NCBI GenBank assembly: GCA_003648395.1
Contig: QMPB01000017.1
Coordinates: 1-19,015 of the forward strand
Length of the DNA: 19,015 bases
Source: Bacteroidota bacterium
Lineage (GTDB): Bacteria > Bacteroidota > Bacteroidia > Bacteroidales > UBA1556
Reading direction: 5' to 3'
The notes under the pieces were generated by a model. That model was not told the origin of the DNA and made no database searches. It saw only the letters and a list, made by a program, of their open reading frames with translations. Position numbers and translations under genes: made by a program. Shown in pieces: positions 8,080-16,412 of this stretch. The number at the start of each line of letters is the position of its first letter. The stretch's first letter is position 1.

Positions 8080-8382
8080 ATGGATTATACTACTCAAGAG
8101 AAAAAAGCTATAAATTTCTTATTGGTAAAATTGATGAAAGTTGATGGCGTAACTGATGTTAGCGAGGCCATAACCTTATATGAAATAAACAATTATATAA
8201 AGCTTTCTGTAAATGAGTCTGATGAGTCATTGAAAATGACTTTTGAAGATAGTAAAGAGATAATTAATTCCATGGATAAGCTTAAGAAGAAAATAACTAA
8301 GGATTATTTTTATCATATGGCAAATACTGATGGTTTGTTTGATAAGCTTGAGCAAGATATGATTAATGAAATATTTGGTTAA
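8080..8382 (+). CDS. Small helical protein, possibly TerB-like
   Basis: This 100-residue acidic, helix-rich cytosolic protein has no signal peptide or membrane segment. Its pattern, LMKVDGVTDVSEA near residues 18-30 and MANTDGLFDKLEQDMINEIF near the C-terminus, resembles the paired (M)A.aDG...xxE elements of TerB-like domains, which are helical bundles with acidic, possibly metal-binding, positions. TerB proteins are linked to tellurite/stress membrane complexes, but no Ter gene is nearby, so only the fold is suggested. It is 57 bp after the nucleoid protein gene and 3 bp before the TatD-family gene. A weak TATCTTAG element (8042-8049, one mismatch to TAnnTTTG) could start a transcript here. 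The coding call is good; the family call is tentative. Confidence 0.6.
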   Translation: MDYTTQEKKAINFLLVKLMKVDGVTDVSEAITLYEINNYIKLSVNESDESLKMTFEDSKEIINSMDKLKKKITKDYFYHMANTDGLFDKLEQDMINEIFG

Positions 8383-8385
8383 GAA

Positions 8386-9045
8386 ATGACATCACCATTA
8401 ATAGATATTCATACTCACAATAAACTTATTGACTCTGTACTTGGCATTGAGAGCTTTAGCATTGATAAAGTTAGTTTTTATCAGAAATGGCCAAAGTCTT
8501 ATTCAGTGGGAATACATCCGTGGTATATTCACGAAATAAATGTGGATCAAGCAATCAAGCAGCTTACTTATATAGCATCGGATGCAAATTTGAAAGCCAT
8601 TGGAGAATGTGGTTTGGATAGAGCAATTGCACGTAATTTTGATAATCAATATCACGCATTTATGGAGCAGCTAAAGATTGCTGAAAAGTATGATAAACCT
8701 TTGATAGTACATAATGTAAGAGCTTATTCTGATTTTTTAGGAATACTTAAGAAAGAAAAACCAGCAGTGCCATTTATTTTTCATGGATTTAATGCTAATC
8801 AAGATATACTTAAAAAACTTATTAAGCATAATGTGTATTTCTCTGTTGGTGCGGAAATAATGAAAAACAACAGTAAAGCACAGCGAATATTGCTACATAT
8901 ACCTATTAATAGATTGTTTTTTGAAACAGATGAATGGATTGGTAATATAGAAGAGCTATATTTATTTGCAAGTAAGTTGCGAGGGATAGACATTAATAAA
9001 CTTAGAGATCAGATTTATTATAACTATAAAAGTGTATTTGTTTAA
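8386..9045 (+). CDS. TatD-family metal-dependent hydrolase
   Basis: This 219-residue amidohydrolase-fold protein is likely a two-metal nuclease or phosphodiesterase acting in the cytoplasm. The metal ligands of the TatD family are all present: D7-x-H9-x-H11 (IDIHTH), E74 in GECGLD, H109 in IVHN, H133 in FHGF and D182 in FETDEW; GIHPW (about 42-46) is also typical. It is shorter than the usual 250-265-residue TatD/YcfH, a compact form common in Bacteroidota, mainly from shortened loops. It starts 3 bp after the preceding stop and its own stop overlaps the next start codon (TAATG), so the three genes 8080-9788 appear to be translationally linked. TatD-family members have DNase and 3'-5' exonuclease activities; the cellular substrate here is not known. 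Confidence 0.9.
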   Translation: MTSPLIDIHTHNKLIDSVLGIESFSIDKVSFYQKWPKSYSVGIHPWYIHEINVDQAIKQLTYIASDANLKAIGECGLDRAIARNFDNQYHAFMEQLKIAEKYDKPLIVHNVRAYSDFLGILKKEKPAVPFIFHGFNANQDILKKLIKHNVYFSVGAEIMKNNSKAQRILLHIPINRLFFETDEWIGNIEELYLFASKLRGIDINKLRDQIYYNYKSVFV

Positions 9046-9788
9046 TGGAGAACTGGAAGGATCGTACGGAACTACTTTTAAATAAAGAAGGCATTGATAA
9101 GCTTAAGAACGCTAAGGTGTTAGTGGTAGGATTAGGAGGAGTGGGGTCGTATTCTGCAGAAATGCTCTGCCGAGCTGGCGTAGGTTCGTTGCATATTATT
9201 GATGCTGATACTATACACCCAAGTAATAGAAATAGGCAATTATTAGCATTAATAAGTACAAATGGGCAATCTAAGGCAATGCTAATGAAAGAACGGCTTT
9301 TGGATATTAATCCAGAGCTTAATATAAAAGCTGAAGAGATATTTTTAAGAGATGAATTAACGGAGCTGCTATTAGATCAAGGTTTTGATTTTATTATTGA
9401 TGCCATAGATTCATTAACACCAAAGATTCTACTTATAGCAGCTGCATTAAAAAGAGAAATCCCAATAATTAGTTCTATGGGATCGGGTGGCAAAACAAAT
9501 CCTGCCAAAATAAGAATTGCAGATTTTAGCGAAACCTATAATGATAAATTGGCACGCATGCTTCGCAAAAAAATGCATAAGATGGGGATTTACTCTGGCT
9601 TTAAAGTGGTGTTTTCCTCTGAGAAAACTAATCCTGATGCGATAAAATTTGTGGATGATGAACTTAATAAAAAGACAACAGTAGGCACTATTTCCTATAT
9701 GCCACCATTGTTTGGAAGTTTTATGGCAGCAGAAGTAATTCGCATTATTTCAGGAGTTAAAGAATTCGAAAATCATAGAGTTATATAA
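9045..9788 (+). CDS. tcdA: tRNA threonylcarbamoyladenosine dehydratase (TcdA/CsdL-like)
   Basis: This 247-residue E1-like (ThiF/MoeB-fold) enzyme would use ATP to cyclise t6A at tRNA position 37 to ct6A, helping decoding of ANN codons. The Rossmann motif GLGGVGSYSAE (residues 29-39), IIDADTIHPSNRNRQ (51-65), FIIDAIDSL, and SSMGSGGKTNP followed by LARMLRKKM, GFKVVFSSE and IRIISG fit this family better than ThiF or MoeB, and no C-terminal rhodanese or Zn-tetrad cysteines are seen. The start codon overlaps the TatD stop (TAATG), so expression is translationally coupled. Length matches TcdA (about 245-270). A promoter follows within 6 bp of its stop, so the next genes can be expressed separately. 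Confidence 0.88.
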   Translation: MENWKDRTELLLNKEGIDKLKNAKVLVVGLGGVGSYSAEMLCRAGVGSLHIIDADTIHPSNRNRQLLALISTNGQSKAMLMKERLLDINPELNIKAEEIFLRDELTELLLDQGFDFIIDAIDSLTPKILLIAAALKREIPIISSMGSGGKTNPAKIRIADFSETYNDKLARMLRKKMHKMGIYSGFKVVFSSEKTNPDAIKFVDDELNKKTTVGTISYMPPLFGSFMAAEVIRIISGVKEFENHRVI

Positions 9789-9793
9789 TTTAC

Positions 9794-9801
9794 TATCTTT
9801 G
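9794..9801 (+). promoter_or_regulatory. Probable -7 element before the acyltransferase gene
   Basis: TATCTTTG matches TAnnTTTG exactly and lies 20 bp before the acyltransferase ATG in the 33-bp gap after the tcdA-like gene. No -33 TTG was found at normal spacing. If real it starts the 9822-16412 cluster. Confidence 0.5.
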
Positions 9802-9821
9802 AAAGATATTATTATAATTAA

Positions 9822-10640
9822 ATGAAAAACTTAGCGAAAATTTTTAATTGGGTTCTTTCTCGTAGATATGATATAAAAATCATAGGCGAAGAAGTTATTA
9901 GTGATAAAAATCCAAAGATATTTATACCAAACCATCAGGCAGAAGTAGATCCTATTGTGTTATTATCGAGTTTGAGAATGAAACATAATGTATCACCAAT
10001 GATTAGTGCAACATATTATAATGTGCCTGTTTTTAAGCAATTTTTAGATTTTATTGGATCTGTTCCAGTTTCCGACCTTGATAAAGGTATGCGTGATGCT
10101 AATGTTATGGATGCAATTAGAGATTCTGCTAATAGTGCTTTTTCTAAAGGCGATAGTATACTTCTATATCCAACAGGGCATTTGTGTAACCAAGGTTATG
10201 AGAAAGTCGGTAATAAGCAGAGTGTATATAAGATTATTGAATCCTCACCTGATGATTTGCAAATTATTGGCGTACGTATGTCAGGATTTTGGGGTAGTAT
10301 TTGGTCTAGAGCTTGGATTGGTGTTTCGCCATCTTTCACTAAAACTCTATTAAAGAGTGCATTTATTTGGATTATTAACTTTATATTTTTTATTCCAAAG
10401 AGAAAAGTTATTTTTGAATTTATTGATATTACTAAGGATGCTAAGGAAAAGGTTAAAGTGTTAAAACGAAGAGAGTTTAATGAGTATTTGGAGGAGTTAT
10501 ATAATAAAAATGGAGAAGAGAAAGTTAGATATATTCGTCATCATTTTTTAGCTCCCAAATTAGTGAAGGAAATACCAAAAAGAATTAAAGGAGTTAAAAG
10601 TGATAATATTAATGAAATTGAGTTCATTAAAATCAAATAA
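9822..10640 (+). CDS. PlsC-like lysophospholipid acyltransferase (variant motif), partner of the next gene
   Basis: This 272-residue membrane-associated acyltransferase has the catalytic NH-x4-D motif (N37-H38-QAEV-D43, in PNHQAEVD) with a hydrophobic lead-in from residue 33, and the region IGSVPVSDLDKGMRDAN. The usual FPEGTR substrate-binding motif is replaced by YPTGHLCNQG (116-125): the conserved Glu is Thr and the Arg is absent. VRMSGFWGS fits the family's later G-rich motif. It lies one base upstream of an AMP-forming acyl ligase that resembles the synthetase half of E. coli Aas (2-acylglycerophosphoethanolamine acyltransferase/acyl-ACP synthetase), so the pair probably acylates lysophospholipids with activated fatty acids at the inner membrane. 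A one-domain homologue of a different acceptor specificity is the alternative. Confidence 0.8.
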   Translation: MKNLAKIFNWVLSRRYDIKIIGEEVISDKNPKIFIPNHQAEVDPIVLLSSLRMKHNVSPMISATYYNVPVFKQFLDFIGSVPVSDLDKGMRDANVMDAIRDSANSAFSKGDSILLYPTGHLCNQGYEKVGNKQSVYKIIESSPDDLQIIGVRMSGFWGSIWSRAWIGVSPSFTKTLLKSAFIWIINFIFFIPKRKVIFEFIDITKDAKEKVKVLKRREFNEYLEELYNKNGEEKVRYIRHHFLAPKLVKEIPKRIKGVKSDNINEIEFIKIK

Positions 10641-10641
10641 T

Positions 10642-12219
10642 ATGAAGGAATCATTACTGTATAAACAAATGTCAGAGGATTATAGGATTCTTCCTAATCC
10701 TGATAAGAATGTCTTAGAGCTATTTATTGATAGTTTCACTAAACATAAGGACGAATACTTTGCTTGGGACGAAACTTCGGGGACTAGTACTCGAGGTGAT
10801 TTTATGCTAAAAGCAGCAGTTGTGTCTCAATTAATAAAAGCTAGAACAAATAATGAGCATGTTGGAATTATGTTGCCAGCATTGCAAACTACTACATTGC
10901 TTATTATAGCTACTTATATGGCAGGAAAAATACCTGTAATGCTTAATTGGACAGTGGGTCATAAAGTTCTTTCCTATTGTGCTGATATTTCTGATTTGGA
11001 TTTAATAATTACTGCTGGCAGCTTTTATGATAAAGTAGCGGACCAAATTCCTGAGGATATAAAATCTCGATTAATGTTTTTAGAGAAAGAAGTAAGTGCT
11101 ATTTCTACTCCAATGAAATTAAAGGGGCTTTTGATGGCTAAATTGCCACGTATTTTTATTAATACCAAGATTGATAAAACGGCAGTAGTATTATTTACTT
11201 CAGGAAGTGAAACCTTGCCCAAAGCAGTACCTTTAACTCATGATAATGTTGTTTCTGACTTATGGGGAGCATTGCAGCTGTTTGAGATTAGAGTTCAAGA
11301 TATTTTCCTAAGCTTTTTGCCTCCTTTCCATAGCTTTGGTTTCACGGTGCTTTCTATACTTCCATTAATTACGGGAGTAAAAGTTGCATATACACCAAAC
11401 CCAACCAACTTGCGTGAGGTGATAGATGTGCTTAAGCATAATAAAGCCACTAATATGATGGCAACTCCTACATTATTGAAAATGATAATGGCCAAAGCTA
11501 GTAGTGAGGAGTTAGAATCATTGCGACTTGTTATTAGTGGTGCTGAGAGTTTACACGAAGATACAAAGGCTAAATTTGAAGAAATGACTTCTTCTCATAA
11601 ATCATTAATAATAGAGGGTTATGGTATTACCGAATGTGCCCCAATTGTTTCTTTAAATCCCGATGATTTCCAAAAAACAAATTCTGTTGGTAAAGTTATT
11701 ATAGGATTGGACCTTAAAGTGGTTAATTATGAAAGCTTTGAGGAGATTGATGTTAAAGAGGAAGGAATGTTTGTTGTAAAAGGTAAATCTGTTTTCCCAG
11801 GCTATATAGATAAGAATGTAGATGATCCATTTGTGGAAATAGGTGGTGAAATGTATTATAAGACTGGAGATTTGGGTTATATTGATGAAGATGGATTCTT
11901 ATTTATTACAGGAAGATTAAAGCGCTTTATAAAAATTGGAGGTGAGATGATTAGTATGCCATTTTTAGAAAAAATAATTAATTCTGAATATGGTAGTGAT
12001 TGTGAAAACTGTATAGCTGTAGAAGGAAACGATATTGCTGGCAATCCTAATGTTGTTCTATTTACAACTAAAGAGCTAAATATGAGCGAAATTAATGCTC
12101 ATCTTCGTGAAAAAGGTGTTTCTCCCATAGCTAAAATCAGAGAAATCAGAGTAATAGATGCAATCCCAGTTTTGGGAAGTGGTAAAATAAATTATAGAGA
12201 ATTAAAAGAACAAATATAA
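10642..12219 (+). CDS. AMP-forming acyl ligase resembling the acyl-ACP synthetase half of Aas
   Basis: This 525-residue cytosolic adenylate-forming enzyme activates fatty acids as acyl-AMP and passes them to ACP, CoA or directly to the acyltransferase next door. Motifs: FTSGSETLPKAVPLTH (A3, T186-S187-G188), PPFHSFGFT, GYGITECAPIVSLNP (A5, Y327-E331), YKTGDLGYIDEDGF (A7, T408-D410), GRLKRFIKIGGEMIS (A8, from G424) and a GSGKINY motif with the catalytic lysine K515. The blocks around SFG(F)T, GxxECAPxVS and the RxKRFxKIxGEM stretch match E. coli Aas closely. I chose ATG 10642 because it lies one base after the acyltransferase stop; an in-frame ATG at 10600 would overlap the previous gene by 41 bases. 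GNAT follows 4 bp after the stop. Confidence 0.88.
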   Translation: MKESLLYKQMSEDYRILPNPDKNVLELFIDSFTKHKDEYFAWDETSGTSTRGDFMLKAAVVSQLIKARTNNEHVGIMLPALQTTTLLIIATYMAGKIPVMLNWTVGHKVLSYCADISDLDLIITAGSFYDKVADQIPEDIKSRLMFLEKEVSAISTPMKLKGLLMAKLPRIFINTKIDKTAVVLFTSGSETLPKAVPLTHDNVVSDLWGALQLFEIRVQDIFLSFLPPFHSFGFTVLSILPLITGVKVAYTPNPTNLREVIDVLKHNKATNMMATPTLLKMIMAKASSEELESLRLVISGAESLHEDTKAKFEEMTSSHKSLIIEGYGITECAPIVSLNPDDFQKTNSVGKVIIGLDLKVVNYESFEEIDVKEEGMFVVKGKSVFPGYIDKNVDDPFVEIGGEMYYKTGDLGYIDEDGFLFITGRLKRFIKIGGEMISMPFLEKIINSEYGSDCENCIAVEGNDIAGNPNVVLFTTKELNMSEINAHLREKGVSPIAKIREIRVIDAIPVLGSGKINYRELKEQI

Positions 12220-12223
12220 AGAA

Positions 12224-12676
12224 ATGCATTATAAAATAAGACAAGCTGAGGAGAGTGATTTAAATACTTTAGTAGGCTTTCAATTGAAAATGGCCTTGGA
12301 AACAGAAGATTTAAAGCTTGATAAACAAGTTTTGTCTAATGGTATAAGTGCTGGCTTAAGAGATGAGAATAAAGCAACATATTTTGTAGCTGAAAATAAA
12401 AATATCATAGTTGGTACACTAATGATTACTAAAGAATGGAGTGATTGGCGTTATGCTTGGGTAATTTGGATTCAGTCGGTTTATGTTGATGAGGCTTATA
12501 GAGGAAAAGGAATATATAGAGCACTATATAATTATATAAAAGATAAGGTTAAAAACGACTCAACTATTGGTGGAATAAGGCTTTATGTGGATAAAACTAA
12601 TACTATTGCCCAGAAAGTTTATACAAACTTAGGTATGAATGGCGATCATTATCAATTATTTGAAGATATGGAGTAG
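12224..12676 (+). CDS. GNAT-family N-acetyltransferase
   Basis: This 150-residue cytosolic acetyl-CoA-dependent acyltransferase has the acetyl-CoA pyrophosphate-binding loop as RGKGIYRAL after the beta-4 strand (WIQSVYVDEAYRGKGIYRALYN), and the C-terminal NTIAQKVYTNLGM beta-bulge helix is typical of GNATs. Its N-terminal half starts with a typical beta-1 (YKIRQAEESDLNTLV). The substrate cannot be told. It lies 4 bp after the acyl ligase, so it is in the same operon, but a functional link to lipid metabolism is unproven; a small-molecule or protein N-terminal target is just as likely. Confidence 0.88.
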   Translation: MHYKIRQAEESDLNTLVGFQLKMALETEDLKLDKQVLSNGISAGLRDENKATYFVAENKNIIVGTLMITKEWSDWRYAWVIWIQSVYVDEAYRGKGIYRALYNYIKDKVKNDSTIGGIRLYVDKTNTIAQKVYTNLGMNGDHYQLFEDME

Positions 12677-12704
12677 TTTTTTTTTACTAATAAAATGAAA
12701 TCAG

Positions 12705-13556
12705 ATGCTTAGAAAATTACAGAATAGTATTGCTAAAATTTACGATCCAATTGAGAAGTATTGGGATGGAGAAAATAATCAAAGAATTATAGGAACAATA
12801 TTAGTTTTTAGTTTCTTGATATCTCTTTTATTGATTCACCTGAATATTCTTGGTTATATTCCTGATATAGTATCACAATACATTGCTACAAACCATTATG
12901 CAGCAATAAATGTAGCCTTTGTAGTATTACTTTCTGTGGAAGTTATTAGTTTAATTTTTTCATTACCAAAATCACTGGCTCGTTCTGTGCAGAAACAGTT
13001 TGAGATTATTTCCCTAATATTACTACGTAATGCTTTCAAAGAATTTAGTAATTTTTCTGAACCAATAGATTGGAGCACTAGCTATGATACTATTTTTCAT
13101 ATATTATCCGATTCTATTTCTGCTATTTTAGTGTTTTTAGGTATTTATCTTATACGTAGAGTTCGAGTTCATCACTCTATTACAACTAATGATAGTAATC
13201 AGGAAAATTTTAAGGTAATAAAGAAAGTTATTTCTGTAATGTTAATGATTGCCTTCCTATTTTTAGCTATTCAGGATAGTTATATGTTTTTTACTCACTC
13301 CAATACATTTAAATTTTTCCCCGCATTTTATAATATATTAATATATACAGATATACTTATGGTATTAGTTTCATTAAGGTATAGTTATAGATATAGAGTT
13401 TTGTTTCGTAATTCAGGCTTTGCTTTAGCAACGGTATTACTTCGATTGTCACTTAGTGCACCAGTTTATTTTAATGCGGCAATAGCTGTTTTTTCAGTAG
13501 CATTTGTTTATATGATTACTCTTATTTATCAGCAAATGCGTAAAAGGGATTTGTAG
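12705..13556 (+). CDS. Multi-pass membrane protein of unknown function
   Basis: I do not recognise a characterised family. The 283-residue protein has about seven hydrophobic segments, roughly at residues 28-46, 65-88, 130-148, 172-190, 205-224, 237-252 and 255-275. A conserved-looking stretch after TM2 reads SLPKSLARSVQKQFEII then SLILLRNAFKEFSNFSEPI; its pattern of basic residues every third or fourth position and a following LR.AF is reminiscent of voltage-sensor-like regions, but that is only a pattern. No enzyme motif is seen. The start at 12705 follows a dead-end 5-codon frame that begins at 12694. It directly abuts the outer-membrane peptidase gene (stop TAG at 13554-13556, ATG at 13557), so the two are probably translationally coupled, which suggests a shared job or assembly. 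Confidence 0.72.
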   Translation: MLRKLQNSIAKIYDPIEKYWDGENNQRIIGTILVFSFLISLLLIHLNILGYIPDIVSQYIATNHYAAINVAFVVLLSVEVISLIFSLPKSLARSVQKQFEIISLILLRNAFKEFSNFSEPIDWSTSYDTIFHILSDSISAILVFLGIYLIRRVRVHHSITTNDSNQENFKVIKKVISVMLMIAFLFLAIQDSYMFFTHSNTFKFFPAFYNILIYTDILMVLVSLRYSYRYRVLFRNSGFALATVLLRLSLSAPVYFNAAIAVFSVAFVYMITLIYQQMRKRDL

Positions 13557-16412
13557 ATGGAAATCAATAATAGAGCTATCGTTAATCATTATTTAATTAT
13601 TAAACTACTATTCTTATTTGGTTTATTAGTTGTTGTGACTGATGCTCATAGTCAGTTTTATAATACAGGTCAGGATAGGGGTTCTATTAAATGGAAACAA
13701 ATAGATACTGAGAAATTTCGTTTAGTATATCCTCAATTTGCAGAACAAAAGGCTCAAAATTTTGCCAATAAACTATTATGGGCTTCACAAAATGTGGGTA
13801 AAGGATTAGATACAACTACTACCAAGGTAGATGTAATAATGCATATGGAATCATCTACTTCCAATGCAATGGTAATATGGGCTCCAAAACGAATGGAGGT
13901 TCATGCTCTTAGTCCTCAAAACACTTATGCCGAAGAATGGTTTGAGCAGCTTGCTCTTCATGAATATCGTCATGTGGTGCAAATTGATAAACTTAATGAG
14001 GGTTTTACTAAGATTATTTCTATAGTTTTTGGCGAAATGGGAACATCTGTGGTTCTAGGAGCATATCTTCCTCTTTGGTATTTAGAAGGTGATGCTGTTG
14101 CCATAGAAACATCGCTAAGTAATACAGGAAGAGGGCGCGAGGCTAATTTTAATATGCCTTTGAGGGCTCAAATTACAGAAAAAGGTAAGTATTCATACGA
14201 TAAAGCCACAATGGGGTCTTATCATAATTTTGTGCCTGATCATTATATTCTAGGTTATCACCTTGTTACGCTTGGCAAGATAAATTATGGTAAGGATATT
14301 TGGAAAAATACTGAGAGTTTTATTGCTCGCAATCCTTATTATATTGTTCCTTTTTCGCATTCCATAAAAAAACATAGTAGTCTTAGAAAGCGTGCGTTCT
14401 ATAATGCATCAATGGATACTCTTAATAATATGTGGCAACGCCAAACTTCTGATTTTGTGCTAGATACAGTTTTGTGTAATCATTCCAAATTATTTACTTC
14501 TTATACTCATTCTCAATATTTGAATGATACGGTTATGTTTTCGCACAAAACAGGGATTAACGAAATTGGAAGTTTTGTCCTGATTTCTAATGAAGATAAT
14601 GTTCAGAATCAGAAGCGTATTTTACTTCCTGGCTATAGTAGTTTTGATAATATAACATTACAGGATAGTACTTTATTTTGGACCGAAACTCGCTATCATA
14701 ATAGGTGGGAGCATCTTAAATACTCGGTATTGATGAAGTATAATTTTAGGAATAATAAGCGCGAGCAGCTTAGTCGTAATACTAGATTATATTCACCAAC
14801 GTATAACTCTAAAAGTAAGACAGTTGCTTGCTTGCAGCAAAGTGTTAGCGGAGATTATAGTTTGGTGCTTTTATCTTCCGAAAGTGGCGAACTCATTAAA
14901 GAAATTAGTATGCCATCTTTTATCAAGAATATATATATTGATGATAATGGAGAGAATATTTACTATTATATTCTAAGAGATAAAGGCTTTGAATTGATAG
15001 AATATAATGTAGCAAGTGAAAAACAAAATGAAATTCTACCTCCTTCACTTAATAATAGAAATAAGATTCTAAAATTTGATAATTGTATATATTTTACTGA
15101 TGATATAAATGGAGTTTCTAATATATATAAGAAGAGCCTTGCTAGTAATCAAATTAGTAGAATAACTGATGTAGTTTTTGGAGTAGGCAATATTAATAAA
15201 TGGAAGAATAAACTTGTTTTCGATAATTATACTTCCTCTGGCTGGCAGGCTACTACAATAAATATGGATAATATACAGCTGTTTGATAATTTGGTGTTCG
15301 AACATAAACTATACGAATCTTATATTATTGATTCTAATACCAATATTCAGAAGAATAAACCAGCAGATAGTCTGTTTACAAGCAATAAATATTCAAAGAT
15401 TGGTCATTTATTTAAACTTCACTCATGGGGGCCAATTGCAGTGAATATTGATAATACTAAGGTGAATCCAGGTCTTAGTTTTATCTCGCAAAACTTATTG
15501 AGTACCTTGGAGCTAAATATGGGTTATGAGTATAAGCTTGATGAATTAACAAATAAAATTTATGCAAATGTTGATTATAAAGCATGGCCAGTTGTTGTTT
15601 CTCTGAGAACTAGTTACCAAGGTAGGAGAGAATATGTACCTTTAGAAGACCAGCATTACTATGGATATGAATCATATACTTGGAACGAAACATCTTTGGG
15701 TATTTTCTTATATCGTGGATTTAGGTTTAATAAGAATGCATATAACTATTATGTACAGCCAAGTATAGGTATAAGTTATTTAGATCAAAATTCTAATAGC
15801 CATACGCCTGATATTATAAAAGATGATTTGAACGAAATTCTATCTATGAGTTATAGTATATATACATCAGCCATGCGTCGTACAGCTATTCGCGATTTGC
15901 AACCACGTATTGGACAATCATTAAAGGCTACTTATGCTCATACTCCAATTATTGGTGCTGATTTGGGCGATATTCTAGCTATGGAGAGTACTACTTACTT
16001 GCCTTTTATTACGAGGCATTCAGGTATGAAGACTTATATTGGTCTACAATATAAAAATAAAGAACAGTTTAGTTATTCTAATATTATAGAGATGCCTCGT
16101 GGATTAGTAGGTGTAATTAGTAATAATAGCGAAAGTTTTATCATAAAACAGACTTTTGCAATCCCACTTTTGTATCCGGATATAAGCATTAGCTCATTAG
16201 CCTATATCAAAAGAGTGAAAACATATCTATTTGCAGATTATTTATTTGGTGATGATCTTTATTCATCTATTGGAGCTGATATTCGTTTTGATGTTCATTT
16301 TTTAAGAACTATTGCCCCTGTTGATATAGGTTTGCGAACTTCATTTGTAACCGATTACAGTAATAATGAACAACAAGTAGTCTACCAATTCTTATTAAGT
16401 ATAAGTATTTAA
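13557..16412 (+). CDS. Secreted/outer-membrane gluzincin metallopeptidase with beta-propeller and beta-barrel
   Basis: This 951-residue protein probably sits in the outer membrane. Residues 1-32 form a signal peptide with a hydrophobic core (about 12-27) and a possible cleavage after A30-H-S32. Next comes a gluzincin-type peptidase domain: HEYRH (H135, E136, H139) and, 37 residues on, WYLEGDA whose E177 is the likely third zinc ligand. Residues about 300-600 consist of repeated beta-rich units with Tyr/Asp-rich loops in the style of TolB/WD40-like propellers (for example YNSKSKTVACLQQSVSGDYS). From about 617 to the end, alternating strands (LELNMGYEYKL, IYANVDYKAW, VVVSLRTSYQG, ending LLSISI) suggest a beta-barrel. 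Order peptidase, propeller, barrel is an inference from pattern, not from a search. It directly abuts the upstream membrane-protein gene. Substrate unknown; surface protein processing or nutrient hydrolysis are candidates. Confidence 0.72.
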   Translation: MEINNRAIVNHYLIIKLLFLFGLLVVVTDAHSQFYNTGQDRGSIKWKQIDTEKFRLVYPQFAEQKAQNFANKLLWASQNVGKGLDTTTTKVDVIMHMESSTSNAMVIWAPKRMEVHALSPQNTYAEEWFEQLALHEYRHVVQIDKLNEGFTKIISIVFGEMGTSVVLGAYLPLWYLEGDAVAIETSLSNTGRGREANFNMPLRAQITEKGKYSYDKATMGSYHNFVPDHYILGYHLVTLGKINYGKDIWKNTESFIARNPYYIVPFSHSIKKHSSLRKRAFYNASMDTLNNMWQRQTSDFVLDTVLCNHSKLFTSYTHSQYLNDTVMFSHKTGINEIGSFVLISNEDNVQNQKRILLPGYSSFDNITLQDSTLFWTETRYHNRWEHLKYSVLMKYNFRNNKREQLSRNTRLYSPTYNSKSKTVACLQQSVSGDYSLVLLSSESGELIKEISMPSFIKNIYIDDNGENIYYYILRDKGFELIEYNVASEKQNEILPPSLNNRNKILKFDNCIYFTDDINGVSNIYKKSLASNQISRITDVVFGVGNINKWKNKLVFDNYTSSGWQATTINMDNIQLFDNLVFEHKLYESYIIDSNTNIQKNKPADSLFTSNKYSKIGHLFKLHSWGPIAVNIDNTKVNPGLSFISQNLLSTLELNMGYEYKLDELTNKIYANVDYKAWPVVVSLRTSYQGRREYVPLEDQHYYGYESYTWNETSLGIFLYRGFRFNKNAYNYYVQPSIGISYLDQNSNSHTPDIIKDDLNEILSMSYSIYTSAMRRTAIRDLQPRIGQSLKATYAHTPIIGADLGDILAMESTTYLPFITRHSGMKTYIGLQYKNKEQFSYSNIIEMPRGLVGVISNNSESFIIKQTFAIPLLYPDISISSLAYIKRVKTYLFADYLFGDDLYSSIGADIRFDVHFLRTIAPVDIGLRTSFVTDYSNNEQQVVYQFLLSISI

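Noticed and set aside
10600..10641. Upstream in-frame ATG for the acyl ligase at 10600
   Set aside because: It overlaps the acyltransferase gene by 41 bases and adds residues outside the conserved domain; the ATG one base after the stop at 10642 fits better.
12694..12711. ATG of a 5-codon frame before the membrane protein
   Set aside because: It ends after five codons and looks incidental; the ATG at 12705 opens the long frame.
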